6,806 bases of DNA from Acidobacteriota bacterium (GTDB lineage: Bacteria > Acidobacteriota > Terriglobia > UBA7540): assembly GCA_003224665.1 (NCBI GenBank), contig QHZM01000427.1:1-6806 (forward strand). Reading direction: 5' to 3'. Made by a program: the position numbers and the translations under genes. Of the stretch, positions 1-6,806 are shown one piece after another. The first letter of the stretch is position 1, and every line of letters starts with the position of its first letter. Under the pieces are notes generated by a model. That model searched no databases, was not told the DNA's origin, and worked only from the letters and a program-made list of their open reading frames with translations.

Positions 1-1800
1 AGCGCGCTCCGCGGCGCAAGCCAGATTTCCGAAGACAAGGGCTTGGCCCGGGACATGGCGCGTCGCGACATCCCGTCAATTGAGAGCCGTCTGGCCCGCC
101 AGATTTCGGACCTCGATCTCGCCTCCGCGGCATGCTTCGACGCGCATGGCCGGCTCCTGGCGCGAGTGGGAGACCCGTTTCCCGGGGTTGATGTAATCGC
201 CGCGGCTCTCCCGGACCTTGCGAGCGGACAGGAGATCCTCGCTCGAGGTCCTCTTTTTCTTCACGCAGCTGATTCAAGTTTTATTTTGGCCGCGCGGGCC
301 CTCGCTGGCCCTCGGGCCCGAAACGCCGGTAGCGTCGTGAGCATCACGAGCCTGCCTCCGGGCATCGAGCAGATGGCTGCAGAGATCCAGCGCGAGTCCG
401 AGAAGTACGATCATTTGAGCCGGGAACGGCGGGCTGTCAAGCGGACTTATTTTTCCGTGCTCGCGCTTCTGACGCTCTTGATTCTTTTCGTCGCCACGTG
501 GCTTTCCCTGTTCCTCTCCAAGCGGGTCACCGTCCCTATTCAGGCCTTGATCGAGGCGACCCACGAAGTCTCCAAAGGAAACCTCGAGTTCCGGGTCTCC
601 GCCCGGGCGGATGTTGAGCTCGGCAGCCTGATCCATTCCTTTAACGAGATGACCCGCCAGCTGCTTGAAAACCGTCGCGCCATCGAGCAGGCCGCCCAGG
701 CTTTGCAAGGCGCGAACCGGGAGCTCGAAAAGCGCGGGAACACCATGGAGGCAATCCTTCAAAACATCCCGACCGGAGTTATATTCTTTGACGCGAAAAA
801 GCAGGTCACTCAAATCAACGCCACCGTGGAGCGTATATTTGGCCGCAAGGACGTTGAGTCCGCGCGATCGCTGACCGACCTGTTTTCTGCCGAAGACGCG
901 CGAGAGATCGCGCGATTGTTTCGCCGCGCCGAGCGCCAGGGAGTCGTGACCCGGCAGATGGACCTGGACCTGGGGACGCGCCGCGCCGCGGTGGCCGTCA
1001 CCCTTTCCTCCATCCGCTCGAATCACCTCATGGTGGGGTCCGTCATGGTGCTGGAGGACCTCTCGGAACTGTTGCGCGCGCAGAAAGCCGCGGCCTGGCA
1101 GGAGGTGGCCCAGCGGATTTGCCACGAAATCAAGAACCCGCTCACGCCCATCCAGCTTTCGAGTGAGCGCATTCTGCGCCTGGCCGAGCGCGAGGCGACA
1201 CGGTCCCATAGCCTGGAATGGCTGGGCACCGTGGCGCAAAGCGCTTCCTTGATCGCCCGGGAAGTGGCGACGCTCAAGACGTTGGTGGATGAGTTCTCGG
1301 ACTTTGCCCGTTTTCCTTCCTCAAAGCCCGTCCTCTCCAACCTCAATTTTATCGTTGAGAAGGCCTTGATTGTCTTCGATGGGCGGCTCGAAGGAATTGA
1401 AGTCCACCGCGACCTGGCCTTCGACCTCCCGCCCGTGCAAGCCGATCCTGACCAGATGAAACGCGCCGTGGTGAATCTGATTGACAATGCTGCGGAGGCG
1501 GTCGAACAATCGGTCCCGAAAGAGATCTGGGTGAGCACCCAATTTGATCCCGAGCGCGAAGTCATCGAGGTGGTCGTGGCCGACAGTGGTCCCGGAATTC
1601 CCGAGGAAGCGAAAGAAAAACTCTTCTTGCCGTATTTTTCGACGAAAGCCCGGGGGACTGGCCTGGGCCTCGCCATCGTCAGCAGGATCGTGACGGAGCA
1701 TCACGGCGGAATCCGCGTCGAGGAAAACCGGCCGACGGGTACGAAATTCATCATCGAGCTGCCCGTCGAGCGCCCTGTGGCTGCGAGTGTTGAAACGTGA
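1..1800 (+). CDS. ntrY: NtrY-family sensor histidine kinase (5' partial)
   Basis: Membrane sensor kinase that autophosphorylates on His and passes the phosphate to NtrX. The frame is open from base 1, so the true start lies to the left; residues here are counted from the TTG at 43. Visible in order: an extracytoplasmic sensor stretch (about 1-130); one membrane helix (about 136-158), followed by basic residues; HAMP (about 159-212); a short coiled linker; PAS (about 235-340); HisKA with phosphoacceptor H361 in HEIKNPLTPIQLS, the NtrY form of the H-box; and HATPase_c with N-box NLIDNA (N478, N482), G1 DSGPGIP (D514-P520) and G2 GTGLGLA (G538-A544). The residue before the H-box His is Cys where Ala is usual. 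Typical NtrY has more than 700 residues with further N-terminal helices, so roughly the first 100-150 residues are probably missing. The stop TGA is at 1798-1800, and ntrX follows after 46 bases, probably in one operon. Confidence 0.9.
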   Translation, partial: SALRGASQISEDKGLARDMARRDIPSIESRLARQISDLDLASAACFDAHGRLLARVGDPFPGVDVIAAALPDLASGQEILARGPLFLHAADSSFILAARALAGPRARNAGSVVSITSLPPGIEQMAAEIQRESEKYDHLSRERRAVKRTYFSVLALLTLLILFVATWLSLFLSKRVTVPIQALIEATHEVSKGNLEFRVSARADVELGSLIHSFNEMTRQLLENRRAIEQAAQALQGANRELEKRGNTMEAILQNIPTGVIFFDAKKQVTQINATVERIFGRKDVESARSLTDLFSAEDAREIARLFRRAERQGVVTRQMDLDLGTRRAAVAVTLSSIRSNHLMVGSVMVLEDLSELLRAQKAAAWQEVAQRICHEIKNPLTPIQLSSERILRLAEREATRSHSLEWLGTVAQSASLIAREVATLKTLVDEFSDFARFPSSKPVLSNLNFIVEKALIVFDGRLEGIEVHRDLAFDLPPVQADPDQMKRAVVNLIDNAAEAVEQSVPKEIWVSTQFDPEREVIEVVVADSGPGIPEEAKEKLFLPYFSTKARGTGLGLAIVSRIVTEHHGGIRVEENRPTGTKFIIELPVERPVAASVET

Positions 1801-1846
1801 CGGGTGGGACCGGACGCCGTCGCCGTGTCTTCCGCAGCCTTTTCGT

Positions 1847-2083
1847 ATGAAAAACTATTCGGTTCTCGTGGTGGACGACGAGCCGGGGATTCGCGAGTCG
1901 CTGGCGAGCGTCCTCCAGGACGAAGGCTATCGCGTGGACGCGGTCGAAACGGGGGAGGCGTGCCTCGAGAAGCTCGGGAAAAAGCGCTTCGACCTGGTCC
2001 TGCTCGATATCTGGCTGCCCGGGATCGACGGGGTAAGGACACTCGACCCTGTTGACCCTCCGCCACGCGGTCGAGCAGCTTAA
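1847..2083 (+). CDS. ntrX: NtrX-type response regulator, N-terminal receiver fragment (broken gene)
   Basis: This is the first half of the receiver domain of an NtrC-family regulator, the expected phosphate acceptor for NtrY. The ATG at 1847 is chosen because it gives the standard start MKNYSVLVVDDEPGIRESL. No good Shine-Dalgarno precedes it, and a TTG at 1787 in the same frame is less likely. The acidic pocket D10-D11 and the phosphoacceptor D54 (LVLLDIWLPGIDG) are present. Homology ends about residue 66, after GVRTL. The remaining residues are out-of-frame sequence ending at TAA 2081-2083, giving 78 residues where a receiver needs about 120. The beta4 Ser/Thr and the beta5 Lys of the receiver active site are missing. 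On its own this fragment is unlikely to fold as a working receiver. It belongs with the downstream AAA+ fragment as one disrupted ntrX. Confidence 0.8.
   Translation: MKNYSVLVVDDEPGIRESLASVLQDEGYRVDAVETGEACLEKLGKKRFDLVLLDIWLPGIDGVRTLDPVDPPPRGRAA
2030..2060 (+). other. ntrX: Deletion/frameshift junction inside ntrX
   Basis: Receiver homology leaves frame 2 after GIDGVRTL and resumes in frame 3 at TLLTLRHAVEQ. The sequence between them in a normal NtrC-family receiver, about 45 residues covering alpha3 to alpha5, is not present in any frame, so a single-base frameshift cannot explain it. GACCCT occurs twice at the junction (2045-2050 and 2054-2059). The breakpoint cannot be placed exactly without an intact relative. 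Confidence 0.75.
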
Positions 2084-3086
2084 ATTGACGGCCCAGAACC
2101 GCCTGCTCCGCGACCAGCTCGAAGGCCAGCAGCGCATCATCGGCGACAGCGTGCCGATGAAAGCGTTACGACAGCAACTGGGGCTCGCGGCGCCGACGAG
2201 CGGGCGCGTCCTGGTCTATGGCGAAAGCGGCACGGGCAAGGAGCTCGTAGCCCGGGCGCTCCACAACCTGAGCCCGAGAGCTCAGCAGCTTTTTGTCGAG
2301 GTCAACTGCGCCGCCATCCCCGAAGAACTGATCGAGAGCGAACTCTTCGGTCATGTGAAGGGCTCGTTTACCGGAGCCGTGGAAGACAAGGTGGGCAAGT
2401 TCGCCCAGGCAGACACCGGCACTCTATTTCTCGACGAAGTCGGTGACATGAGCCTGCGCACGCAGTCCAAGGTCCTGCGCGTGATCGAGGAGCAGCGCTT
2501 CACGCCCATCGGCTCCGGCAACAACCTGACGGTGGACGTGCGCGTCATCGCCGCGACGAACAAGAACCTGGAGGAGGAGATCCAGAAGGGCAACTTCCGC
2601 GAGGACTTGTTTTACCGGCTCAACGTCATCCCCTTTTACGTTCCCCCGCTCCGCGAGCATCCCGAGGACATTCCCGCGCTCGCCAACTATTTTCTCGGTG
2701 AATTTGCGCGGGCCTACGGGCGGCGGCCCAAGCACTTCTCGGAATCGGCCCTCGAGACCATTCTCCATTACCGCTGGCCGGGCAACGTGCGTGAACTGAA
2801 GAACCTGGTGGAGCGAATGGTCATTATGGTGCCGGGCGAGCGGATTGAGCGGCGACACTTACCGCCGAACCTCTACCGGGACCCCGGGCGGTCCGGCCCC
2901 CCCCGGCCCGGGACGAGCGGATTTTCCAGCCTGCAGGAAGCGCGCGCCGCTTACGAGCGCGATTACATTTTGCGGAAGCTCCAGGAAAACCACGGAAACG
3001 TGAGCCGCACCGCCGAGGTATTGGGGCTGGAGCGAAGCCACCTCTACCGGAAAATGAAGTCTCTCGGCATTACCCTCAGCGAGTAG
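2052..3086 (+). CDS. ntrX: NtrX-type sigma-54 activator, AAA+ and Fis-type DNA-binding fragment (broken gene)
   Basis: Main body of a sigma-54-dependent activator, an ATPase that remodels RNA polymerase-sigma-54 at promoters. The frame is open from 2037, just after an in-frame TAA at 2034-2036. The earliest start is TTG 2052, and the first in-frame ATG is at 2157. Counting from 2052: residues 1-25 are the receiver-AAA+ linker helix (TLRHAVEQLKL...); Walker A GESGTGKE is 57-64 (K63); the sigma-54 contact loop is GSFTGA at 104-109, with Ser for the usual Ala; Walker B GTLFLDEV is 123-130; and a Fis-type helix-turn-helix lies near 300-341 (GNVSRTAEVLGLERSHLYRKM). The AAA+ and DNA-binding parts look intact. 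The linker before the HTH is Gly/Pro-rich and contains a C8 tract. A weak AAGGA at 2035-2039 lies 12 bases before TTG 2052, so reinitiation is possible but unproven. The NtrX identity comes from the paired NtrY and the linker sequence. Confidence 0.85.
   Translation: MTLRHAVEQLKLTAQNRLLRDQLEGQQRIIGDSVPMKALRQQLGLAAPTSGRVLVYGESGTGKELVARALHNLSPRAQQLFVEVNCAAIPEELIESELFGHVKGSFTGAVEDKVGKFAQADTGTLFLDEVGDMSLRTQSKVLRVIEEQRFTPIGSGNNLTVDVRVIAATNKNLEEEIQKGNFREDLFYRLNVIPFYVPPLREHPEDIPALANYFLGEFARAYGRRPKHFSESALETILHYRWPGNVRELKNLVERMVIMVPGERIERRHLPPNLYRDPGRSGPPRPGTSGFSSLQEARAAYERDYILRKLQENHGNVSRTAEVLGLERSHLYRKMKSLGITLSE
2897..2904 (+). repeat. ntrX: C8 homopolymer in the ntrX linker
   Basis: Eight consecutive C bases encode part of the Gly/Pro-rich linker between the AAA+ and Fis-type HTH domains. 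The local sequence is a GC-only, partly palindromic patch (CCCGGG on either side). It is in frame as given, and a one-base slip here would remove the DNA-binding domain. Confidence 0.7.
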
Positions 3087-3178
3087 TGCCCTTTGGAAAA
3101 CTCCTTGACAGCCGCTGGCCTCTCCGCCCTCCAGGCGTGTTTCCGTAAAAGGCATTCTCTGATTTTGACCCGCTGTAG

Positions 3179-3184
3179 TATATT
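3179..3184 (+). promoter_or_regulatory. Candidate -10 element for the Ser/Thr kinase gene
   Basis: TATATT sits in a locally AT-richer part of the 118-base gap between ntrX and the kinase gene, 20 bases before the ATG. No -35 element lies at 16-18 bases; the nearby TTGACC (3165-3170) is only 8 bases upstream, too close for a sigma-70 pair. The leader would be short, about 14 bases. I see no convincing sigma-54 site (GG-N10-GC) in the gap. Confidence 0.3.
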
Positions 3185-3194
3185 CATGGTCATT

Positions 3195-3202
3195 AGGGCA
3201 GG
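3195..3202 (+). promoter_or_regulatory. Ribosome binding site for the Ser/Thr kinase gene
   Basis: AGGGCAGG lies directly upstream of ATG 3205, with the AGGG part 6 bases from the start codon. This supports 3205 as the start, which also places the zinc-ribbon CPTC motif at the very N-terminus. Confidence 0.5.
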
Positions 3203-3204
3203 CG

Positions 3205-4772
<1,568 letters not shown>

Positions 4773-4785
<13 letters not shown>

Positions 4786-5219
4786 CGGGAGTCACATGGG
4801 ACGATGCGGGGGCCTATGCGAAGTGGAAGGGCAAAAGGTTGCCGACTGAGGCTGAATGGGAATTCGCGGCGCGTGGCAACGACGGCAGAATCTACCCTTG
4901 GGGCAACCAGTTCGATCCCACCCTGACAAATAGCGAAGAGACCGGACTCGACCATCCCGAACCCATCGGCAGCCACCGCGCTGCCGCGACGCCTTTCGGC
5001 ATCCTCGATATGTCAGGGAATGTATGGCAATGGTGTCAGGATGCCTATAGACCTTATCCAAACGGCCGCCTGGGCTTCCAAGTCCCCATCACCGCCAGGG
5101 CAATTCGAGGCGGGTCGTTCAAGTCCGACAAGGACCACGTCACCACTACAGCGCGAAATCTGGATCTCGCCTCAGCCCGCTCGGAAGAGATCGGCTTCCG
5201 TTGCGCGATGTCCCCTTAG
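4773..5219 (+). CDS. C-terminal FGE-sulfatase domain fragment of the Ser/Thr kinase (broken gene)
   Basis: This is the rest of the kinase's extracytoplasmic FGE-sulfatase (SUMF1-fold) domain, in a different frame from the kinase ORF. Homologous sequence begins at 4761 (GEQTLWPVTGVTWDDA), before the nominal TTG start at 4773, which has no ribosome binding site. Family motifs are clear: VTGVTWDDAGAYAKW, LPTEAEWEFAARG, YPWGN, DMSGNVWQW, RGGSF and the terminal GFRCA, ending at TAG 5217-5219. The catalytic Cys pair of formylglycine-generating enzyme, expected shortly after RGGS, is absent, so this would be a binding or structural module. It has no signal peptide or helix of its own, so as a separate product it would stay in the cytoplasm and probably not fold, since the N-terminal third of the domain is in the upstream ORF or missing. 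It is best read as part of one disrupted gene, 3205-5219. Confidence 0.75.
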
Positions 5220-5287
5220 TAAGGAGCCCGCCCCGGCCGCGCGATGACGCTGATTGCCGCTGCACGCCTCTTCGGGTCTTGGTTCCA
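5220..5287. other. Intergenic gap between convergent genes
   Basis: The gap is 68 bases between the kinase/FGE stop and the stop of the minus-strand FGE gene. It is GC-rich. I looked for a shared bidirectional hairpin with a T or A tract and found none convincing, so no terminator is called. Confidence 0.5.
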
Positions 5288-6166
5288 CTACTGGCGCGCT
5301 ACTCGGAACCCGACGTCGACGAAACGGTCAGTCGGAGGCTTGAAGCTGCGGGAAGCGCAGCGAATGCGGGTCGCGTCATCAAACAGCCCGCCGCATCGCA
5401 CAGCCCGGTCAACTCCACCGAAAGGTCCCTGAGGGTCGCGCGGCGAAGAACGCCCATAATAGCGGCCGTTATATAAGTCCGCCACCCATTGGTTGACGTT
5501 GCCTGCCACGCCGTACAGCCCGTAGGCGTTTGCAACGCCGTGGTCCTTGTTCTTCAGCACAGGGCGGCTAGACAATTTTTGGCCAAACCAGGCCTTGTGC
5601 GCGTCTGGGGGGTCGTCACCCCAAGGGTACTTTTTCTGGTCCAGACCGCCCCGGGCCGCCTTCTCCCATTCGGCTTCCGTCGGTAATCGGTAGAGTTTGC
5701 CCGTTGCCTGGCTTAGCCACCGGCAGTACGCTACAGCGTCGTCCCAGCTCACGTTGACGACGGGTTGCTGCGCAATTTCCCCTGGAAAGCTCCGCCCGCT
5801 CCAAAACGACCAGCCTTCACCCTTCGGCGCGGGCGCGCGATGTCCGGTGGCGTCCATGAAGCGCCTGTACTCGGCATTGTCCACAACGTACTTTGCAATG
5901 TAGAAGTCCGAAACAATGACTTTGTGTACGGGCTTTTCGTCCTCTGCTCCGCTATTCGACCCCATTCGGAATTCACCGGCTTTGATGAGCACGACCTCCG
6001 GCTCTTCAATTTTTATTTCAGGGGGCGGCGCTTGGGCTCTCGTTTTACCCGGCGATGGCTTAGGAGGCTTGGCCGCTTTCTCGGGCAGAAGCTGGGCGAG
6101 TGAAAGCCATGCAAAAGCCAGGACAACGGTCGCGGCGATCACAGATCCTCGGAACGCTTTGGGCAT
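5288..6166 (-). CDS. Exported FGE-sulfatase (SUMF1-fold) domain protein
   Basis: Stand-alone FGE-sulfatase-fold protein, probably secreted or membrane-tethered. The frame is open up to an ATG at 6250. I prefer the ATG at 6166 (292 residues) because it begins directly with a signal sequence (MPKAFR, then a hydrophobic core at about 7-24 ending SLA-Q), has AAGG a few bases upstream, and lies about 35 bases downstream of an extended -10 (6202-6210) that would fall inside the longer reading. A Pro/Lys-rich linker (about 28-56) leads to the FGE domain (57 to the end): VVLIKAGEFRMGS, FYIAKYVVDNAEYRRFMD, VVNVSWDDAVAYCRWLS, LPTEAEWEKAARGG, YPWGD, GVAGNVNQW and GFRVARQ. The FGE catalytic Cys pair after the GG is replaced by LFDDAT, so sulfatase activation is unlikely. 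It converges with the kinase gene, whose C-terminal domain has the same fold, but the two are clearly diverged. The ligand or substrate is unknown. Confidence 0.85.
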   Translation of the reverse strand: MPKAFRGSVIAATVVLAFAWLSLAQLLPEKAAKPPKPSPGKTRAQAPPPEIKIEEPEVVLIKAGEFRMGSNSGAEDEKPVHKVIVSDFYIAKYVVDNAEYRRFMDATGHRAPAPKGEGWSFWSGRSFPGEIAQQPVVNVSWDDAVAYCRWLSQATGKLYRLPTEAEWEKAARGGLDQKKYPWGDDPPDAHKAWFGQKLSSRPVLKNKDHGVANAYGLYGVAGNVNQWVADLYNGRYYGRSSPRDPQGPFGGVDRAVRCGGLFDDATRIRCASRSFKPPTDRFVDVGFRVARQ

Positions 6167-6201
6167 TGACCTTGAACCTCGCCTGGGCCAGTTGGCTGCG
6201 G

Positions 6202-6210
6202 ATTCTAACA
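6202..6210 (-). promoter_or_regulatory. Extended -10 promoter for the exported FGE-fold gene
   Basis: On the minus strand this reads TGTTAGAAT, an extended -10 (TGn plus TAGAAT, five of six matches to TATAAT). Transcription would start near 6195, giving a leader of about 30 bases that carries AAGG just before ATG 6166. No clear -35 is seen, which is acceptable for an extended -10. This site supports the 6166 start and implies the gene need not depend on read-through from era. Confidence 0.5.
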
Positions 6211-6366
6211 TGACCTCCAGGACGCCGTTCGTCTTTCGCCGGCGATGCATGCCACGGACCGAGGAGGGCAGGAATTTCTTACTGGATAGTGCAAACCCTG
6301 CCGTGCCGGACTCTTAACCTCCGCCCGGGGCGACGCACGTGCGCGCGAGAGTGCGAAAACCCCGCT

Positions 6367-6806
6367 CTATTCTGCCCTATAGTCGAGTGCCGCGACCAGG
6401 GCGCGGTTGTCGCGCCAGTGTGGTTCGACCTTGACATAGAGCTCCAAAAACACTTTGGGTGGAAAGAGCTTTTCGAGTTCCCGGCGTGCATCGGTGCCGA
6501 CCCGCTTGATCCTTTGGCCGCCAGCCCCGATGACGATCGGCTTCTGCGATTCTTTTTCCACGACAATAGTGGCATAGATCCGAGTGAGGGTGTCCGTCTC
6601 CTCGAACTGATCAATCAACACCGCGGTGACATAGGGCAACTCCTGACGGGTATGGCAAATGATCTTTTCCCGGATGATTTCGCTCGCGAGGAAGCGTTCC
6701 GGCTGGTCAGTATAAACGTCCGCTGGGAAATATTGGGGCCCTTCCGGCAGGCGTTTGATCACTTCGTCCATCAGTTCGGCCAGCCCTGCCCCGTGCAACG
6801 CCGAAA
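6367..6806 (-). CDS. era: GTPase Era, C-terminal part (5' partial)
   Basis: Era is an essential GTPase that binds the 3' end of 16S rRNA and helps assemble the 30S ribosomal subunit. Only the last 145 or so of about 300 residues are in the window. The frame is open to the right edge, so the start lies outside. The fragment begins with SALHGAGLAELMD, which matches the G5 (SA) end of the GTPase domain. The Era-specific linker follows (LPEGPQYFPADVYTDQPERFLASEIIREKI), then the KH RNA-binding domain with VIGAGGQRIKRVG, whose GxxG loop is GAGG, and the C-terminal FLELYVKVEPHWRD. The stop is TAG at 6367-6369. The protein looks normal. It is on the same strand as, and upstream of, the exported FGE-fold gene, with a 200-base gap that contains a promoter of its own. 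Confidence 0.93.
   Translation of the reverse strand, partial: SALHGAGLAELMDEVIKRLPEGPQYFPADVYTDQPERFLASEIIREKIICHTRQELPYVTAVLIDQFEETDTLTRIYATIVVEKESQKPIVIGAGGQRIKRVGTDARRELEKLFPPKVFLELYVKVEPHWRDNRALVAALDYRAE

Noticed and set aside
274..1239. Long open frame on the minus strand opposite ntrY (321 codons)
   Set aside because: It lies entirely over well-supported NtrY coding sequence, has no recognisable domain, and is the kind of shadow frame expected in GC-rich coding DNA. The same applies to 1023-1676 (-).
1804..2055. Second plus-strand frame over the ntrX receiver
   Set aside because: It overlaps the receiver fragment, whose MKNYSVLVVDDEP start and D54 are unmistakable. The alternative product is Arg/Gly-rich and unlike any family.
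2030..2060. Programmed ribosomal frameshift joining the two ntrX frames
   Set aside because: A frameshift would not supply the missing 45 or so residues of the receiver, and there is no slippery heptamer at the overlap. The same reasoning applies at 4760 in the kinase gene.
3165..3184. TTGACC with TATATT as a full sigma-70 promoter
   Set aside because: The spacing is 8 bases, far short of 16-18, so only the -10-like element is listed, at low confidence.
5201..5476. Plus-strand frames opposite the exported FGE-fold gene (also 5765-6103 and 5916-6317)
   Set aside because: They overlap a minus-strand gene whose whole FGE domain is recognisable, and the plus-strand products match nothing I know.
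6334..6343. Palindrome CGCACGTGCG downstream of era as a terminator
   Set aside because: It is short, sits in generally GC-rich sequence, and has no T tract on the minus-strand side where era transcription would end.

Overview
This is a GC-rich bacterial window with five gene loci, two of them broken by internal deletions. The most likely source is an Acidobacteriota member or a similar soil or sediment lineage. I infer this from three things: an NtrY/NtrX pair next to a membrane Ser/Thr kinase, that kinase's N-terminal zinc-ribbon-like motif (CPTC...FCPRDG), and the abundance of FGE-sulfatase-type (SUMF1-fold) modules. The taxonomic call rests on gene style, not on a marker search.

Layout. 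Positions 1-1800 (+) hold an NtrY-family sensor histidine kinase that runs off the left edge. 1847-3086 (+) is the partner NtrX-type sigma-54 response regulator. It is split: the receiver stops at 2083 and the AAA+/Fis part is open from 2037 in another frame. The receiver segment between them (beta4 to alpha5, about 45 residues) is absent from the DNA. 3205-5219 (+) is a membrane Ser/Thr protein kinase: zinc ribbon, kinase domain, Pro-rich linker, one membrane helix and a C-terminal FGE-sulfatase domain. It is split in the same way near 4760, where about 40 residues of the FGE domain are missing and the frame changes. On the minus strand, converging on it, 6166-5288 is an exported stand-alone FGE-sulfatase-fold protein with a good extended -10 promoter. 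6806-6367 (-) is the C-terminal part of the GTPase Era, cut by the right edge.

Function. NtrY/NtrX would sense an extracytoplasmic or envelope cue and activate sigma-54 promoters. The kinase would link an extracytoplasmic FGE-fold module to cytoplasmic Ser/Thr phosphorylation. The neighbouring exported FGE-fold protein has the same fold and is also predicted outside the cytoplasm. Neither FGE-fold protein has the catalytic cysteine pair of formylglycine-generating enzyme, so both look like binding or structural modules.

The most notable feature is that two neighbouring genes each carry a frame-changing loss of roughly 120-150 bp inside a conserved domain, while the sequence on both sides stays open and well conserved. 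That means either recent gene breakage (possibly leaving a receiver-less activator) or an assembly/sequencing artefact. I see no RNA genes, insertion sequences, CRISPR arrays or other mobile elements. No stretch over 300 bases lacks a gene.
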